Below are positions 36,331-46,733 of a stretch of 64,000 nucleotides of DNA, in pieces. The notes below the pieces were generated by a model, which was given only the letters and a program-made list of their open reading frames with translations, was not told where the DNA came from and ran no database searches. The DNA is from Limonium bicolor (lineage: Eukaryota; Streptophyta; Magnoliopsida; Caryophyllales; Plumbaginaceae): the NCBI GenBank assembly GCA_023374045.1, contig CM041777.1:105168046-105232045 (forward strand). The letters run 5' to 3'. A program made the position numbers and the translations under genes. Every line of letters starts with the position of its first letter. The stretch's first letter is position 1.

Positions 36331-37337
36331 GAGGTTAGATAAGTGGTAACACCGAAATTATGCGATAGTTTTATAAATCTTAGGACTTCTGTACAAACAT
36401 GTTTTTGGAGTCTCCTAAATGTTATATTACTATGATAATAGGTTTAAAACATTACAACCTATTTAGCTAGGAGGGACATACACTCTAAGCAAGTTAAAGC
36501 TACCTTAGTTAAACTTGTTACAATTTAGCGTTTAAAACCCTCTAGAATAATAGCGGGGGAGTACTTATTTAACTCATATAACGATGATGTAAACGTCTTA
36601 GGAGTTAGATAATAATCTAAGGTGAGTACTTGGGAAGTTCTAAGGTTTAAAAATAACCGTACATTCACGACTCACTTATAGAATAACCCCTGGTATAACT
36701 AAGATAAACTAGAATAAAATGTCGTCACATGAAATCATGGACTGACACATTGTTTTTAGTCAGCGTTAGGGTCGTAACGAACGCCGACCAGAACCCGTGG
36801 GTGAAACGACATCTGCCTCTGACTAAGGTACAGCAGTGTCGTGGTCGCCGGTTATGTGTGGTCTAAAAGACAGAAGCAGCATGAAATTGGACTGACTCTG
36901 ATTTCTGATGATATTGTATGATCATTGTGATTCGTATCGCCACTGTAACCGGCTTTGTGCTGTAATCAAGAATTAAAAAGCAAACTGATTTGAACATGTT
37001 ATGTGATAATATATGTGAGTAATGCTACGCATGACAGTAGCTTTCTCGTTATGGAACTTAGACACATGACGACACACTACATAGAAACTTTCATAATGAA
37101 CGAACACTACGACTAGACAAACCAATAAGTGGACTCCTCTCTACCATTGAGGACTACAGGACACCCACTGGTCTATTCATTAATCAGATGAAGAGCAAGT
37201 CTCCTTGGTGAGACATGACGAACCACGTAGACAAAACAAAAGACTATACAAAGAGAAACCCCTCTTAACTATAGAGGACCTCTAAAGACCCCACTATGGT
37301 GTCGAGTTATCAAAGATGATGAATAAGCCAGTAACAA

Positions 37338-37770
37338 TGAGAATGAATAGGGAGACGGACCCTTTGTATCCGGGGTAAAGACCATAACATTGAGAAGGAA
37401 TAGGGAGACGGACCCTTTGAATCCGGAGCAAAGGCTAGTAACATTGAGAATGAATAGGGAGACGGACCCTTAGAATCCGGAGCAGTGGCTAGTAACATTG
37501 AGAAGGAATAGGGAGACGGACCCTTAGAATCCGGAGCAAAGACTAGTAACATTGAGAATGAATAGGGAGACGGACCCTTAGAATCCGGAGCAGAGGCTAG
37601 TAACATTGAGAAGGAATAGGAGACGGACCCTTAGAATCCGGAGCAGAGGCTAGTAACATTGAGAAGGAATAGGGAGACGGACCCTTTGATCCGGAGCAGA
37701 GGCTAGTAACATGGAAAAGGAATAGGGAGACGGACCCTTGGTATCCGGGCAATGGCCAGTAACATTTAGA
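37338..37770 (+). repeat. 53-bp-type tandem repeat array in LTR B
   Basis: About eight units with the core GAATAGGGAGACGGACCC, mostly followed by TTAGAATCCGGAGCAGAGGCTAGTAACATTGAGAA. This subtype differs from the main type of LTR A, so the arrays have been amplified separately. Confidence 0.85.
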
Positions 37771-38550
37771 AACAACAGAGAGAGAAAGAGCTATCCGGAA
37801 TGGAGGATTAGCTATGGACAGGACGTACTCTCCAAATTGTGGTGAAAGAGAATTCACAAGTAACCATTTAAACAACGAAAGATTGGCACCTACTTGATAT
37901 GGTCACGGGATCTAAACTATACCCCCGACCTGGTGCAAGGAAGAGAGAAGAAAATACACATTATGAGAACAAGAGAAAAGAAATGAAAAACACAACGCTC
38001 GTACGAGCCCATAGTGAGGATCATAGGTATTACATACCTATGCACACTTTTATTATGTACATGATTGCTGTTGTGATACTAGCAGCTCGTTGTGCTTGGT
38101 TGTTGTTGCTAATGTGTTACTACTTTAAGTGTGTATGATACTATGATGTACTGTGGTGTGTTTTAACTGCTTTATTATAGCATGTAAATTGACTAATAAT
38201 ATTCGACCAGTAGTCGTGTGGCCCGGTAACATGCGGGCTACACACGTTCATACTCAGTGTAGTTTGCTGAGTCCTTCCCAAACCAAATTTTTACAGGTAT
38301 TATGCCGGACGAACGGAGCGTAGACGGGATGGCTATCATGGGGGTAGTCTATCTGGGCAGGACTTCTGAGTTTGGAATAGTATGTTAGTGTATGGTTGTT
38401 ACTAAACCCGGGTTGTACTTTTCGGTTTATGATTTAGTAACTGTATTGTAGACACTCGGTTCTGGAATTGTACCTTGTATTATATATGAGTTTTGGTGGA
38501 GAGCTGATTCCAGTCATGCAGACCGTAACCTAGTATTAGTGAGGTGGTCT

Positions 38551-38585
38551 GTCAACCACGTGGGTGGTTGGCATCTGTAGCACCC
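38551..38585 (+). other. U5 hairpin and inverted copy of LTR end (B)
   Basis: Stem GTCAACCAC / GTGGTTGGC with loop GTGG, then TGTAGCACCC at 38,576-38,585, which pairs with GGGTGTTACA at 38,667-38,676 with one G-U. Confidence 0.75.
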
Positions 38586-38676
38586 GGATGATATCGAGAA
38601 TCCGCTGCGTAGTTTTATGTAATATGACTAGGAGATTGACTTTGTACTATTGGACGTTTATTCGCGGGGTGTTACA

Positions 38677-40313
38677 ATTAATCTAAAAAAGAATAGGGAG
38701 ACGGACCCTTTGTATCTGGGGTAGAGACCAATAAGATTAAAAGGAATAGGGAGACGGACCCTTTGTATCCGGGGTAGAGACCAGAACATTGAGAAGGAAT
38801 AGGGAGACGGACCCTTTGTATCCGGGGTAAAGACCAATAAGATTAAAAGGAATAGGGAGACGGACCCTTGTATCCGGGGTAGAGACCAGAACATTGAGAA
38901 GGAATAGGGATACAGACCTTTTGTATCCGGGGTAGAGACCATAAGATTAAAAGGAATAGGGAGACGGACCCTTTGTATCCGGGGTAGAGACCAGAACATT
39001 GAGAAGGAATAGGGGACAGACCCTTTGTATCCGGAGCAGAGGCTAGTAACATTGAGAAGGAATAGGGAGACGGACCCTTCGTATCCGGGGTAGAGACCAG
39101 AACATTAAAGGAATAGGGAGACTGACCCTTTGTATCCGGGGCAGAGGCTAGTAACATTGAAAAGGAATAGGGAGACGGACCCTTGGTATCCGGGGCAGTG
39201 GCTAGTAACATTTAAAAACAACAGAGAGAAAGAGCTATCCGGGAATGGAGGATCAGCTATGAAGAAGACGTTCTCCAAATGGTGGTGATAAGAGGATTCA
39301 CAAATAACCCTAAAGAAACAAGGAAAGACTAGTACCTACATGAGATGGTCACGGGATCTAAACTATATCCCCAGACCTGGTACAAGGAAAGAGAAAGAAA
39401 TACACTTTACGGGAACAAGAGAAAAGAAATGAAAACACACCACACTCGTATGATCCCATAGTGAGGGTCATGGGTATAATATACCTATGCACACGTTTTA
39501 GTACTTACATGATTGTTGTTGCTATACTAGCAGCTTGTTGTGCTTGGTTGCGTGTTTGATGTGCTATGATACCAGCATGTTATGCTTGGATGATTGTTGA
39601 TATTGCTATGCTACCTAAAAATGTGTATATATCATGATATATTGTGGTGTGCTTTACTGCTTTATTATAGCATGTAAATTGACTTAATAATATTCGACCA
39701 AGTAGTCGTGTGGTCCGGTAACATACGGGCTACACACGTTCATACTCAGCGTAGTTTGCTGAGTCCTTTACAACCCAATTTTTACAGGTATTGTGCCGGA
39801 CGATAACGGAGCGTAGGCGGGGATGGCTACCATGGGGGTAGTCCATCAGGGCATGACTTTTAAGTTGTAGTAGTATGTGTAATATATGGGTGATACTAAA
39901 CCGAGATGTAATTCTTAGTTTATGATTTGTAATTTGTTGTAACACTCGGTTAATGGGGATTGTACTATTATGTTTATGATTTGTATTGAGTTGTTTCCAT
40001 CATGCAGGTAACTGGTGTTGGTATGTGGTCTGTCACCACGTGTGGTGGCATTGGACTAATGATGTTGAGATTCTGTATTGTCTTGTATGTAGGTTATTTG
40101 TATACGAGTTTATGGGTGTCACAGTCAGGTATTCATTCATTCTTATTGTAACTTGGTAGTTGGTAACAACTGTAGTGCACTGTCACACATCGTAGGGTGG
40201 TTGTTGACAATCACGTTGAATGTTGCTGTTGACCCATGCCTTTAGTGAACCGATTATTGCAGCGACTTATTAAGGCTAGGAGCATGGTATAATCTATTCG
40301 GGGGTACGTTACA
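38677..40313 (+). mobile_element. 3' LTR of element A, resumed; irregular end
   Basis: Resumes in the 53-bp array (about ten units to 39,215) and follows 22,220-23,188 of the 5' LTR closely to about 39,940. Beyond that, many one-base deletions accumulate; an LTR-like end GGGTGTCACA occurs at 40,123, and then a second, scrambled copy of the last 150 bases ends GTACGTTACA at 40,313. Either a local duplication that decayed quickly or a low-quality assembly join. Confidence 0.65.
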
Positions 40314-40540
40314 CAGTAGCAAACTGATCTACAATAATTAGCATTTAGAATATCTTTGCTTGTCACATTATTGTGGTTATAAGCAAACACATTTTATACA
40401 AGCAGAGATGGAGTTAGCCAACGAATGAAAAATGAACGGAGTGTAAGCTGTTGGAGCAGACATTCGTCAAATGGAGCGGGGCAGCATCTTGACGAGGTGC
40501 AAATGGCGAGTGCTTGGACCGCCCAGCTGCAGCATCTCCA
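40314..40540 (+). mobile_element. Element E interior resumed, no PPT or LTR start
   Basis: Sequence after the end of A that fits neither A nor the first 360 bases of LTR E. It should contain the PPT and the TGATAAGTG start of E's 3' LTR but has neither. A deletion with replacement, or a different LTR subtype, could explain this. No gene is seen. Confidence 0.45.
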
Positions 40541-42412
40541 TTTCGGAAGTCTGATTGGCGCAGACATTTTCTTACAGTGGCGCAGATGGATTAGAGGCGC
40601 AGACTTCTCACCGACATGCGCTGACTTTCACGAGTGCACATTAGCATGACCATGGTTTTATCAATATCGGCTGCATGGACTTAAGGACAGACACACTCAT
40701 GATGTTCGACAATTTATTTATTCTTTTGGGCAAGGGGCCAGCACGACAAAACAATTGGTGCAGAGCTTCTTCAGGCGTAGACTTTGCCGAGGGAATTGGG
40801 CCGCATGGATATACATACATGCACAGCATGCACGACAAGAGAATGGAGCCGCAATGCCATGGACAATATTTGGGCTGCTTTGCTCGACTGATCAGAGGCG
40901 CAGGCTTTTGTTGACCGACATCTAAAATCAAAGCTCTCGTAGGCTTGCAGGAGTAGCATTGGGCTAATACTATTTTGGAAAGGAACATTACATGCACACG
41001 TGGACAAGGGGACACCGAATTGATTGCAAAAGAGATAGCAGGCGTTCATTGTTGTCCCTGGTCCGACAAACACACCGAAGCCACATGACATGGGCTGCAT
41101 GTGTTGACATTGGCCACATCAACATCCAATTATGGAATCCAGCACATTCACGAATATTCCACCGCGAGGGAGTATTATTTATGGAGCATATATGTATGTA
41201 TTAGACATGGAGAGATGGGCATAAAGAATCTTGCAGCGCACCACATTCCACATGAAGAATTGTCTCTACACACACATGATGCACACAAGCATAGGCGCAG
41301 AGGTGCAGACATGCTCGTGAATTATTATTTTGACATGGATCTGCACTTGAAGAGAATTGATTAATAATTTAATCAATCTTTAACAACTTGGACCAGCGTG
41401 ATTGAAGGGAGAAAAGCGACAAAACCAATTTGGATGGTTTTGATATTATTTTTGTACCGATCATGAGAGCAGCATAAATAGGTATTCGACGCTCGGGCAA
41501 TGGAAGGGGGAGAAGAGAAAGAATTCGAATCACATCACATACGAGGAGAAATTCTCAAACCAAGACAGAGTCGTTCGAGAGCCGCGCTGCACACCAAGTC
41601 AGACAGAGGGAAGCTATCAGTCAGTCTTGACAGATCGGAGCAGAAGGCAGAAAAGAGTGGATTCATCATCGTTCTTCAATTAGATGACGTTTTATAATCT
41701 CTTAATTATTGTTATTATTTCTTTGTCTCCGATGTCTAAGTAATTGTTAGAATTCTGGTTTTATTATGGACAACTAGTTTATTATTTTTCTTTCTGAGTT
41801 GTTAAATATAAATTCTAATAGATTGTAGTTTTGTTCCTAGTTATTCATTAAATTCTCTTGTGATTAATTATTGCTTGAGTTTATTTGGTATGAATTGCTT
41901 ACAAGTGAGAACTGCGGCGTTCATTAGACCATAGGAATATTACCAGTGAAACTACAGATGGTAATTCCTGGGGATTAGCTGACTAGAAACCAGATGAACT
42001 GTTAATGCTACTAGTTAATTTGTAAATTCGTAACGAGAGTTAGGATTTGGGAGTTGCTAGTAAGAATCTATCTTGCGGGAGACCGGTTTTAGATTAATTT
42101 AGATCTGAGGTTGCAATCTAGAATTAGAAAACACTCAGGAAGGGAATTGATAAACTAGAGAGAAGTAGTAAACCAGGATTCACTTTTTAGATTTATTAGA
42201 AACTCACTTTTAATTGTTTTTATTATTTATTGAATTTCTGCAACCAAACCCCCAAGTTTACTGTTGTTATTTTCCTTCAGTTTATTAGTTAAGTAGATTA
42301 AAGACTCAAACTAGACACAGCCTCCTTTGGTTCGATAACCTAGGGAATACTACCTAGGAAAACTTGCTACGACAGACCAGTACACTTACTGCAATACGTT
42401 TAAACTCGAACA
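40541..42412 (+). mobile_element. 3' LTR of element E (5'-truncated)
   Basis: Matches 7,739-9,611 nearly base for base and ends CTCGAACA. No PBS follows, so this is the outer end of E. It contains the same TATA-like box (41,473-41,482) and GGCGCAGAC motifs. Confidence 0.82.
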
Positions 42413-42885
42413 TGGTGGTCGGAACAAGAGCTTGGTTGTGGCCTTATCAAGAAACTCTCTCTCCTTTTTTGGCAACACCAGAATAAGAGTTCTTCTATTT
42501 CTTTCTTTAAAAACCATTTCAACCTTACCTATATTTTTGGACATTTGGACTCTGGCTATATTTTTGGGCGGTTGAAGAAGATAAGCTTTGATGGATTCAG
42601 GTGGTACACGAGACCAAAATGTTGAGCGACTGGTAAGTAGATGGGATGGGGCCACTATGTTGCTAGGGGGGGGGTCAATTTTGGAGCTAGATGGCACAAG
42701 TTATGTATTCAGGGTTTGTTTAGGTCTAGCTTTGGAATTATAGGTGTTGTGCTTCTAGTGGGTGTTCAATTAACTTTGCAAATAAAGTGTGGTGAACTAG
42801 TTAGCCAAAGAGAGTATGGTTGCCAGAGAGATCATACCTTAGTACTCAGACTCTGACTCCAAGAGGAGAGGAGATACGACCATCC
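42413..42885. other. Unassigned segment between E and copia remnant
   Basis: A 103-codon minus-strand frame covers 42,386-42,697; it overlaps the E LTR end and has no motif I recognise. The rest has no gene I can support. Probably old transposon sequence that was the insertion site of E. Confidence 0.3.
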
Positions 42886-44904
42886 TCAGTCAGAGCGAGT
42901 CACGCCAAGGTGTGTGTGAAAGAACTCAAATGTAGCATTGGGTAATGCCATGGTGATGATTTCAACAAGCGGGAGTCTGTGGAAACATAGTTTAATAAGA
43001 TTAAGAGCTTCTCCACATAATCTTGTTAAAAAATGAGAACTCATGTCTATATGGATAAAGATTTCACGTGTGAGACTGCTTTCATTTCGCACAAGATCCA
43101 CAAACGAAGTCTGCTTGAATATTTATATCTAAAGGCCCGCATGATATCCAACAATGTACAATGAGCAAGACCATGCCTAGCATGCCAAAGATTTGATTTT
43201 GGTACTGCACGCGTAGGTAGATTCACCTGTATCATGGAAAGAATTAGAGTGCTAAGCAAATACAGGCGTCCAACTCGAAGTCCAATGGCCTTCAAATTTC
43301 CAGATTTGTATTAATTAAGAATGTGACAATCGACATGAAAGTAAACGTACTAGATTATAGAGATCATAAATAAGAGAGATGCACCATTTTTGATATTACC
43401 GACAAAGGAAGTGGAGGTGCTACCAGCGAAAGCAATTCGAATGATTTTACCTTGTTTATCATTTCTGAAAGTGACTGGACCTCCATTGTAAGAAGAAAGT
43501 GAAGTGAACTTCTTCTGGTTTATGTGGCATGTAGCATGAGTTCACCTTCACTTCCCCATGCAAAACTATCATTTGTTAGCTTTAGGGTCCCATATATAAT
43601 GGGGTCCCTTTTCGAACCTGACTTACGCAATTTTTCTCTAGCATCTAAGATTGTAGAAATTCGAATCATATTAAACAAAAGATGATGACTCAGTTTATCA
43701 CAAGCAAAGTCTTGATGACCATAACTGCCACAACAACCATAAATTTTTGGTGAAGGTATACGAACATATTTTTGGTTCCCTTTGAATTTGTTGGCAAACT
43801 TCTTCTTCTGGAAAGACCGACATCTAGCATCATTTGGTCGCGAGACTCCTTTTGCAAAGTCTATTTTTCCATTTAACACTTAGGAGTCTTTAATGGTTGA
43901 CTGAAGCCTGGCATGACAGACTCTAGCTCTTTGGCCAGTCTGCTCACTCTTTTCTAGAGCTAGAGTTTATAAGCTCAAGTCTCTTCAAGCTTAGTACGAT
44001 CCCACTCAGGGACTTTTTTTTTCAGGACTGACCTCTTTGACAAACACCATTGGTTTGGATGGGAGAGCAGGTGGTTTCTCTTTGCACTTACCTTTGAGCT
44101 CAGTCAACTGGGCGGTGAGTCTCTTGACAGTGATTTGTGATTTGTCTAGTTCAGTCAAAGTCTGACTGACTGAGCCGTAAGTTTCTCATTCTCCTTGTTG
44201 AGAGACTCACATTAGGCAGTGGACTAAATCAGTTAACTTACTTGAGCTATAAGTTTCTCATTTTCCTCCTTGAGAGACTTGCATTAGGTAGTGGACTCCA
44301 TCTTTTCCTTATGAAGCTCTTAATAGAGAATTTCGTAGTGCTCTAGTTCTGCCCGAAAGTCAAAAATTTTATGCCTGGCCTCCTCCAAGAGAAGTTTAAC
44401 GTATGCAGTCTCTTCTAGACACCCTTTTCTCCTTTATTGCTTATCTTCCAATTTTATGAATTAATATAGCAAAACCCATAGGAGTGATATTGTAAAGGTC
44501 AGATTCAAGGTGTGAAAGAGTTACCTCATTGTCAGGGATGGTCTGGCTGCATGACTCATTCGCCATAAGGCACACCATTCTATGGTGTTGAAGTCTACAT
44601 CCTCAACGTGTGATTTTGAGTCTCCCTGTGCAGTGTTTGCTAAGAATGACTTATGGATCTCTTTTCCTTTGTTCATTTTGATTGGAGAGTCTCACAGAAA
44701 GTGACCCACTTTGTTGCATTGGAGGCAGACTCTGCCTTCTGAACTGTGCTCATAATCATTTCCTTTGTGGACCAACTGTCTCAAATGGAAGTTAATGGAC
44801 TACAAATGAAACTTTATTTTGTTTTCCCATTGTGCATAATTTTTGAAGTTAAACTTTGGATTCCTAAAATGAGCATGAGAGATTTGAGAGTAGAAATCAG
44901 ACAT
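42886..44904 (-). pseudogene. Ty1/copia gag-pol remnant, heavily decayed
   Basis: Read on minus: start MSDFYSQISHAHF at 44,904, then a Gag fragment (FKNYAQWENKIKF), a knuckle CLQCNKVGHFL with its last half damaged by a stop (about 44,690-44,730), a region rich in leucine and glutamate resembling a coiled coil (44,040-44,450), a second knuckle-like CCGSYGHQDFAC (about 43,720-43,735), a protease-side block near 43,380-43,540 (KKFTSLSSYNGGPVTF), and a Gag-pre-integrase fragment SNLWHARHG (about 43,180-43,200) ending CEMKAVSHVKS. Stops and frameshifts are frequent and most of Gag is deleted. The integrase core, reverse transcriptase and RNase H are not seen. Confidence 0.7.
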
Positions 44905-44934
44905 TGTGTGAAGTGAGTGATTCTCAGCCAACAA

Positions 44935-44947
44935 GGCTCTGATAACA
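44935..44947 (-). other. Primer-binding site of copia remnant
   Basis: Minus strand TGTTATCAGAGCC, a one-base variant of the tRNA-Met PBS usual in copia elements, 30 bases before the gag ATG. Confidence 0.65.
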
Positions 44948-44949
44948 CA

Positions 44950-45300
44950 TGTAGGAGCGGATGAGGGGCTGATTCAGGCAGACTCTTGTTGTTACACAAG
45001 AGTAGCCCTCTCATCTTCCTTCCTAGTTCATTTTAGGTTAAACTTGGTGGAGACTCTAGTCAATTTTCTAGCTATAGGGCATAAGTCTGTGTAGAGCCCA
45101 ATGAGAGGGGTGTGTAGTGCTCACTAGCATTTCCTTTATGCTTTTTGGGAAGGCGGACAATAAAGTAGGTATTTGAGGGATGCCAAGATAACAGGTTTTC
45201 ACCCTCTAAAGAATAGGAATTTTAGGATCTAGGCTTTTCAGTCAAGAACCATTTAGATAGACCTCCTCATGCTGAAAAAATCACCCTCCACATTGTGAAC
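44950..45300 (-). mobile_element. Putative copia LTR (outer end uncertain)
   Basis: On minus, sequence ending CGCTCCTACA directly before the PBS is the expected place of the 5' LTR. I could not find the other end or a second copy, so 45,300 is only a guess limited by the plant-mobile-domain fragment that starts soon after. Confidence 0.35.
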
Positions 45301-45339
45301 TCCTAACGATGAGGCACTAGGAGTCACGAGACATGGTCG

Positions 45340-45841
45340 AGATGAATGGACTTGGTCATCTGGCCTAGATAGCGCATGGTAGCTTTGACCTTGCGCTCCT
45401 TTCTACGTTCGTGGAGAGATGGGAGACAGACACGAAGTCCTTCCACATGCCATTCATATAGATGACTATTACTCTCCATGACGTTTACCACATCCTGAAG
45501 ATTCCCATCACCGGTTTAGCGGTTGCGTACATGCCGGGTGCGATTGGCGTCTACCCCACTGATTGTGCCCCACCGTTGAAGGTTCTTTTCCTGCACTTGG
45601 CATAGCTGTTTGGGGTGAGGTTGAAGAAGGACTTACTGGAGTGTAGGTTCTTGGACAAGAACCAGGTATCGTACATAACGCTTTGCGATATGTGAGGGTG
45701 GTGAGTACTGCGATGTTGAGCAGGAGACAAAGGCCTACTTGTGGTACTTAGTGGGGAACACGATCTTGATTGACAAGGGCAACGATTGTATCATGTCCTA
45801 CTCCTTCTGACCCCTCCGTGACCCTTTCCGCGTGGACTTAT
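45340..45841 (+). pseudogene. Plant mobile domain (PMD) fragment
   Basis: One frame gives STFVERWETDTKSFHMPF, a stop, then MTITLHDVYHILKIPITG (45,399-45,510), the usual start of the plant mobile domain found in transposon-related proteins and the MAIN family. After a frame change KAYLWYLVGNTILIDKGND (about 45,730-45,790) matches a later part of the same domain. Several stops make it non-functional. The fragment ends where LTR-like sequence G begins. Confidence 0.7.
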
Positions 45842-46439
45842 TGTAGACACCAAAAATTCTCACCCCGTAAAGTAAATTCTAGAATAAAATAAGAGGGTCA
45901 TCACCTTTCTTTTTCAAAAGGTATTAACGTGCGTGCCAAAACAAAAATATCTTTTACGATAATTTTTAAAAATCAATAAGCATTTCACAAAAACACGGTT
46001 CTTTGAAAATGAATTTCACACAATAACCCAATTTCAAACCCACCCCTTTATTTGTTTGTTTGTATCTCATTTTACATCTAAAACACTTTAGTTTTATTCG
46101 ACGTTTTCATTTCAAAACGTTATCGTTTTGGGAATTTATTCAGATCGAGCTCTAGCTTATTTTCTATTTCCCATGTTTTTTTATTAGGATTATTCACTAG
46201 TTTAGTTGGTACATATGGGATGAGAGGGGAAAAAAGTTCACCGGGGCTTCGGTCGCCGGCTCCCCTGTCATCAGGTCACCGACTTTGTTGGGTTCGATTC
46301 TTAAGTTACGCCCTTAAAGGTAATTTTTAAAACTTTTTTTCCATTCCTTTGTTTGCTTTGCTCGAACCAAACAAGAATTGCCCACCTAAATCTGCTCTAT
46401 AAATACCAACAACACAAAACCCAAAAAAAGAGGCAATAG
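45842..46439 (+). mobile_element. LTR-like sequence G, left part
   Basis: Begins TGTAGACACCAAAAATTC, a typical plant LTR start, abutting the broken PMD. It has a TATA box at 46,398-46,405 and is split at 46,439/46,440 by element F; the target AATAG is duplicated (46,435-46,439 and 56,475-56,479). No PBS or second LTR is seen. Confidence 0.55.
46398..46405 (+). promoter_or_regulatory. TATA box of LTR-like sequence G
   Basis: TATAAATA. The F insertion lies about 35-40 bases downstream, at the expected transcription start. Confidence 0.5.
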
Positions 46440-46733
46440 TGATAAGTGGTGAAAATATATACTTTCAAGGGTTATTCTTACATGTATTTTACATGGCTTA
46501 TGACATAGTTTCACCACTTTATAGAGTATTTTATTTATATTAGTAAGCTTACATATTCTTATTATATTTTAGGTAAATGCCCCAAATTGACATTGTTTAC
46601 CGCCTAAACAAGCAAGCAAGCATGCAGCCTGCTCACCATTAAAACATGCACATAAATTGCCCCAGCCATGCTAGCATACCCTGCAGCATGCATGTACAAA
46701 TTGAACATCATGCAAGTATGAGCAGCCTCATAC

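Larger units (their letters stand above)
32131..38676 (+). mobile_element. 3' LTR of element B
   Basis: 6,546-bp LTR from TGAATACCCC to GGGGTGTTACA, related to but clearly diverged from LTR A. It has the same order: antisense tRNA-like module (32,521-32,605), decayed ~190-bp repeats (34,470-36,330), 53-bp-type array (37,338-37,770), paired dyads (about 38,220-38,300), U5 hairpin (38,551-38,572) and inverted terminus copy (38,576-38,585). The sequence ATTAA follows at 38,677 and is also found at 31,166 in LTR A. No gene is recognisable. Confidence 0.82.
12291..40313 (+). mobile_element. Element A, giant-LTR non-coding retrotransposon (whole span)
   Basis: Two LTRs of about 6.3 kb flank an interior of only 3.1 kb that has a tRNA-Met PBS at 23,194 and a PPT at 26,289-26,305. 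PBS and PPT context (CTTCGGGACGAAG then TTTAAGGGGGG) are those of chromovirus, Tekay/Del-like Ty3/gypsy elements. No Gag or Pol motif was found, so I infer a LARD. The flanks are CAGTT before 12,291 and CAGTA after 40,313, a possible imperfect target duplication inside E. The 5' LTR contains a solo LTR, the 3' LTR contains the B remnant; each insert is absent from the other copy, so both came later. Confidence 0.75.

Noticed and set aside
42386..42697. 103-codon minus-strand frame
   Set aside because: Overlaps the E LTR end and has no recognisable domain; too weak to call a gene.
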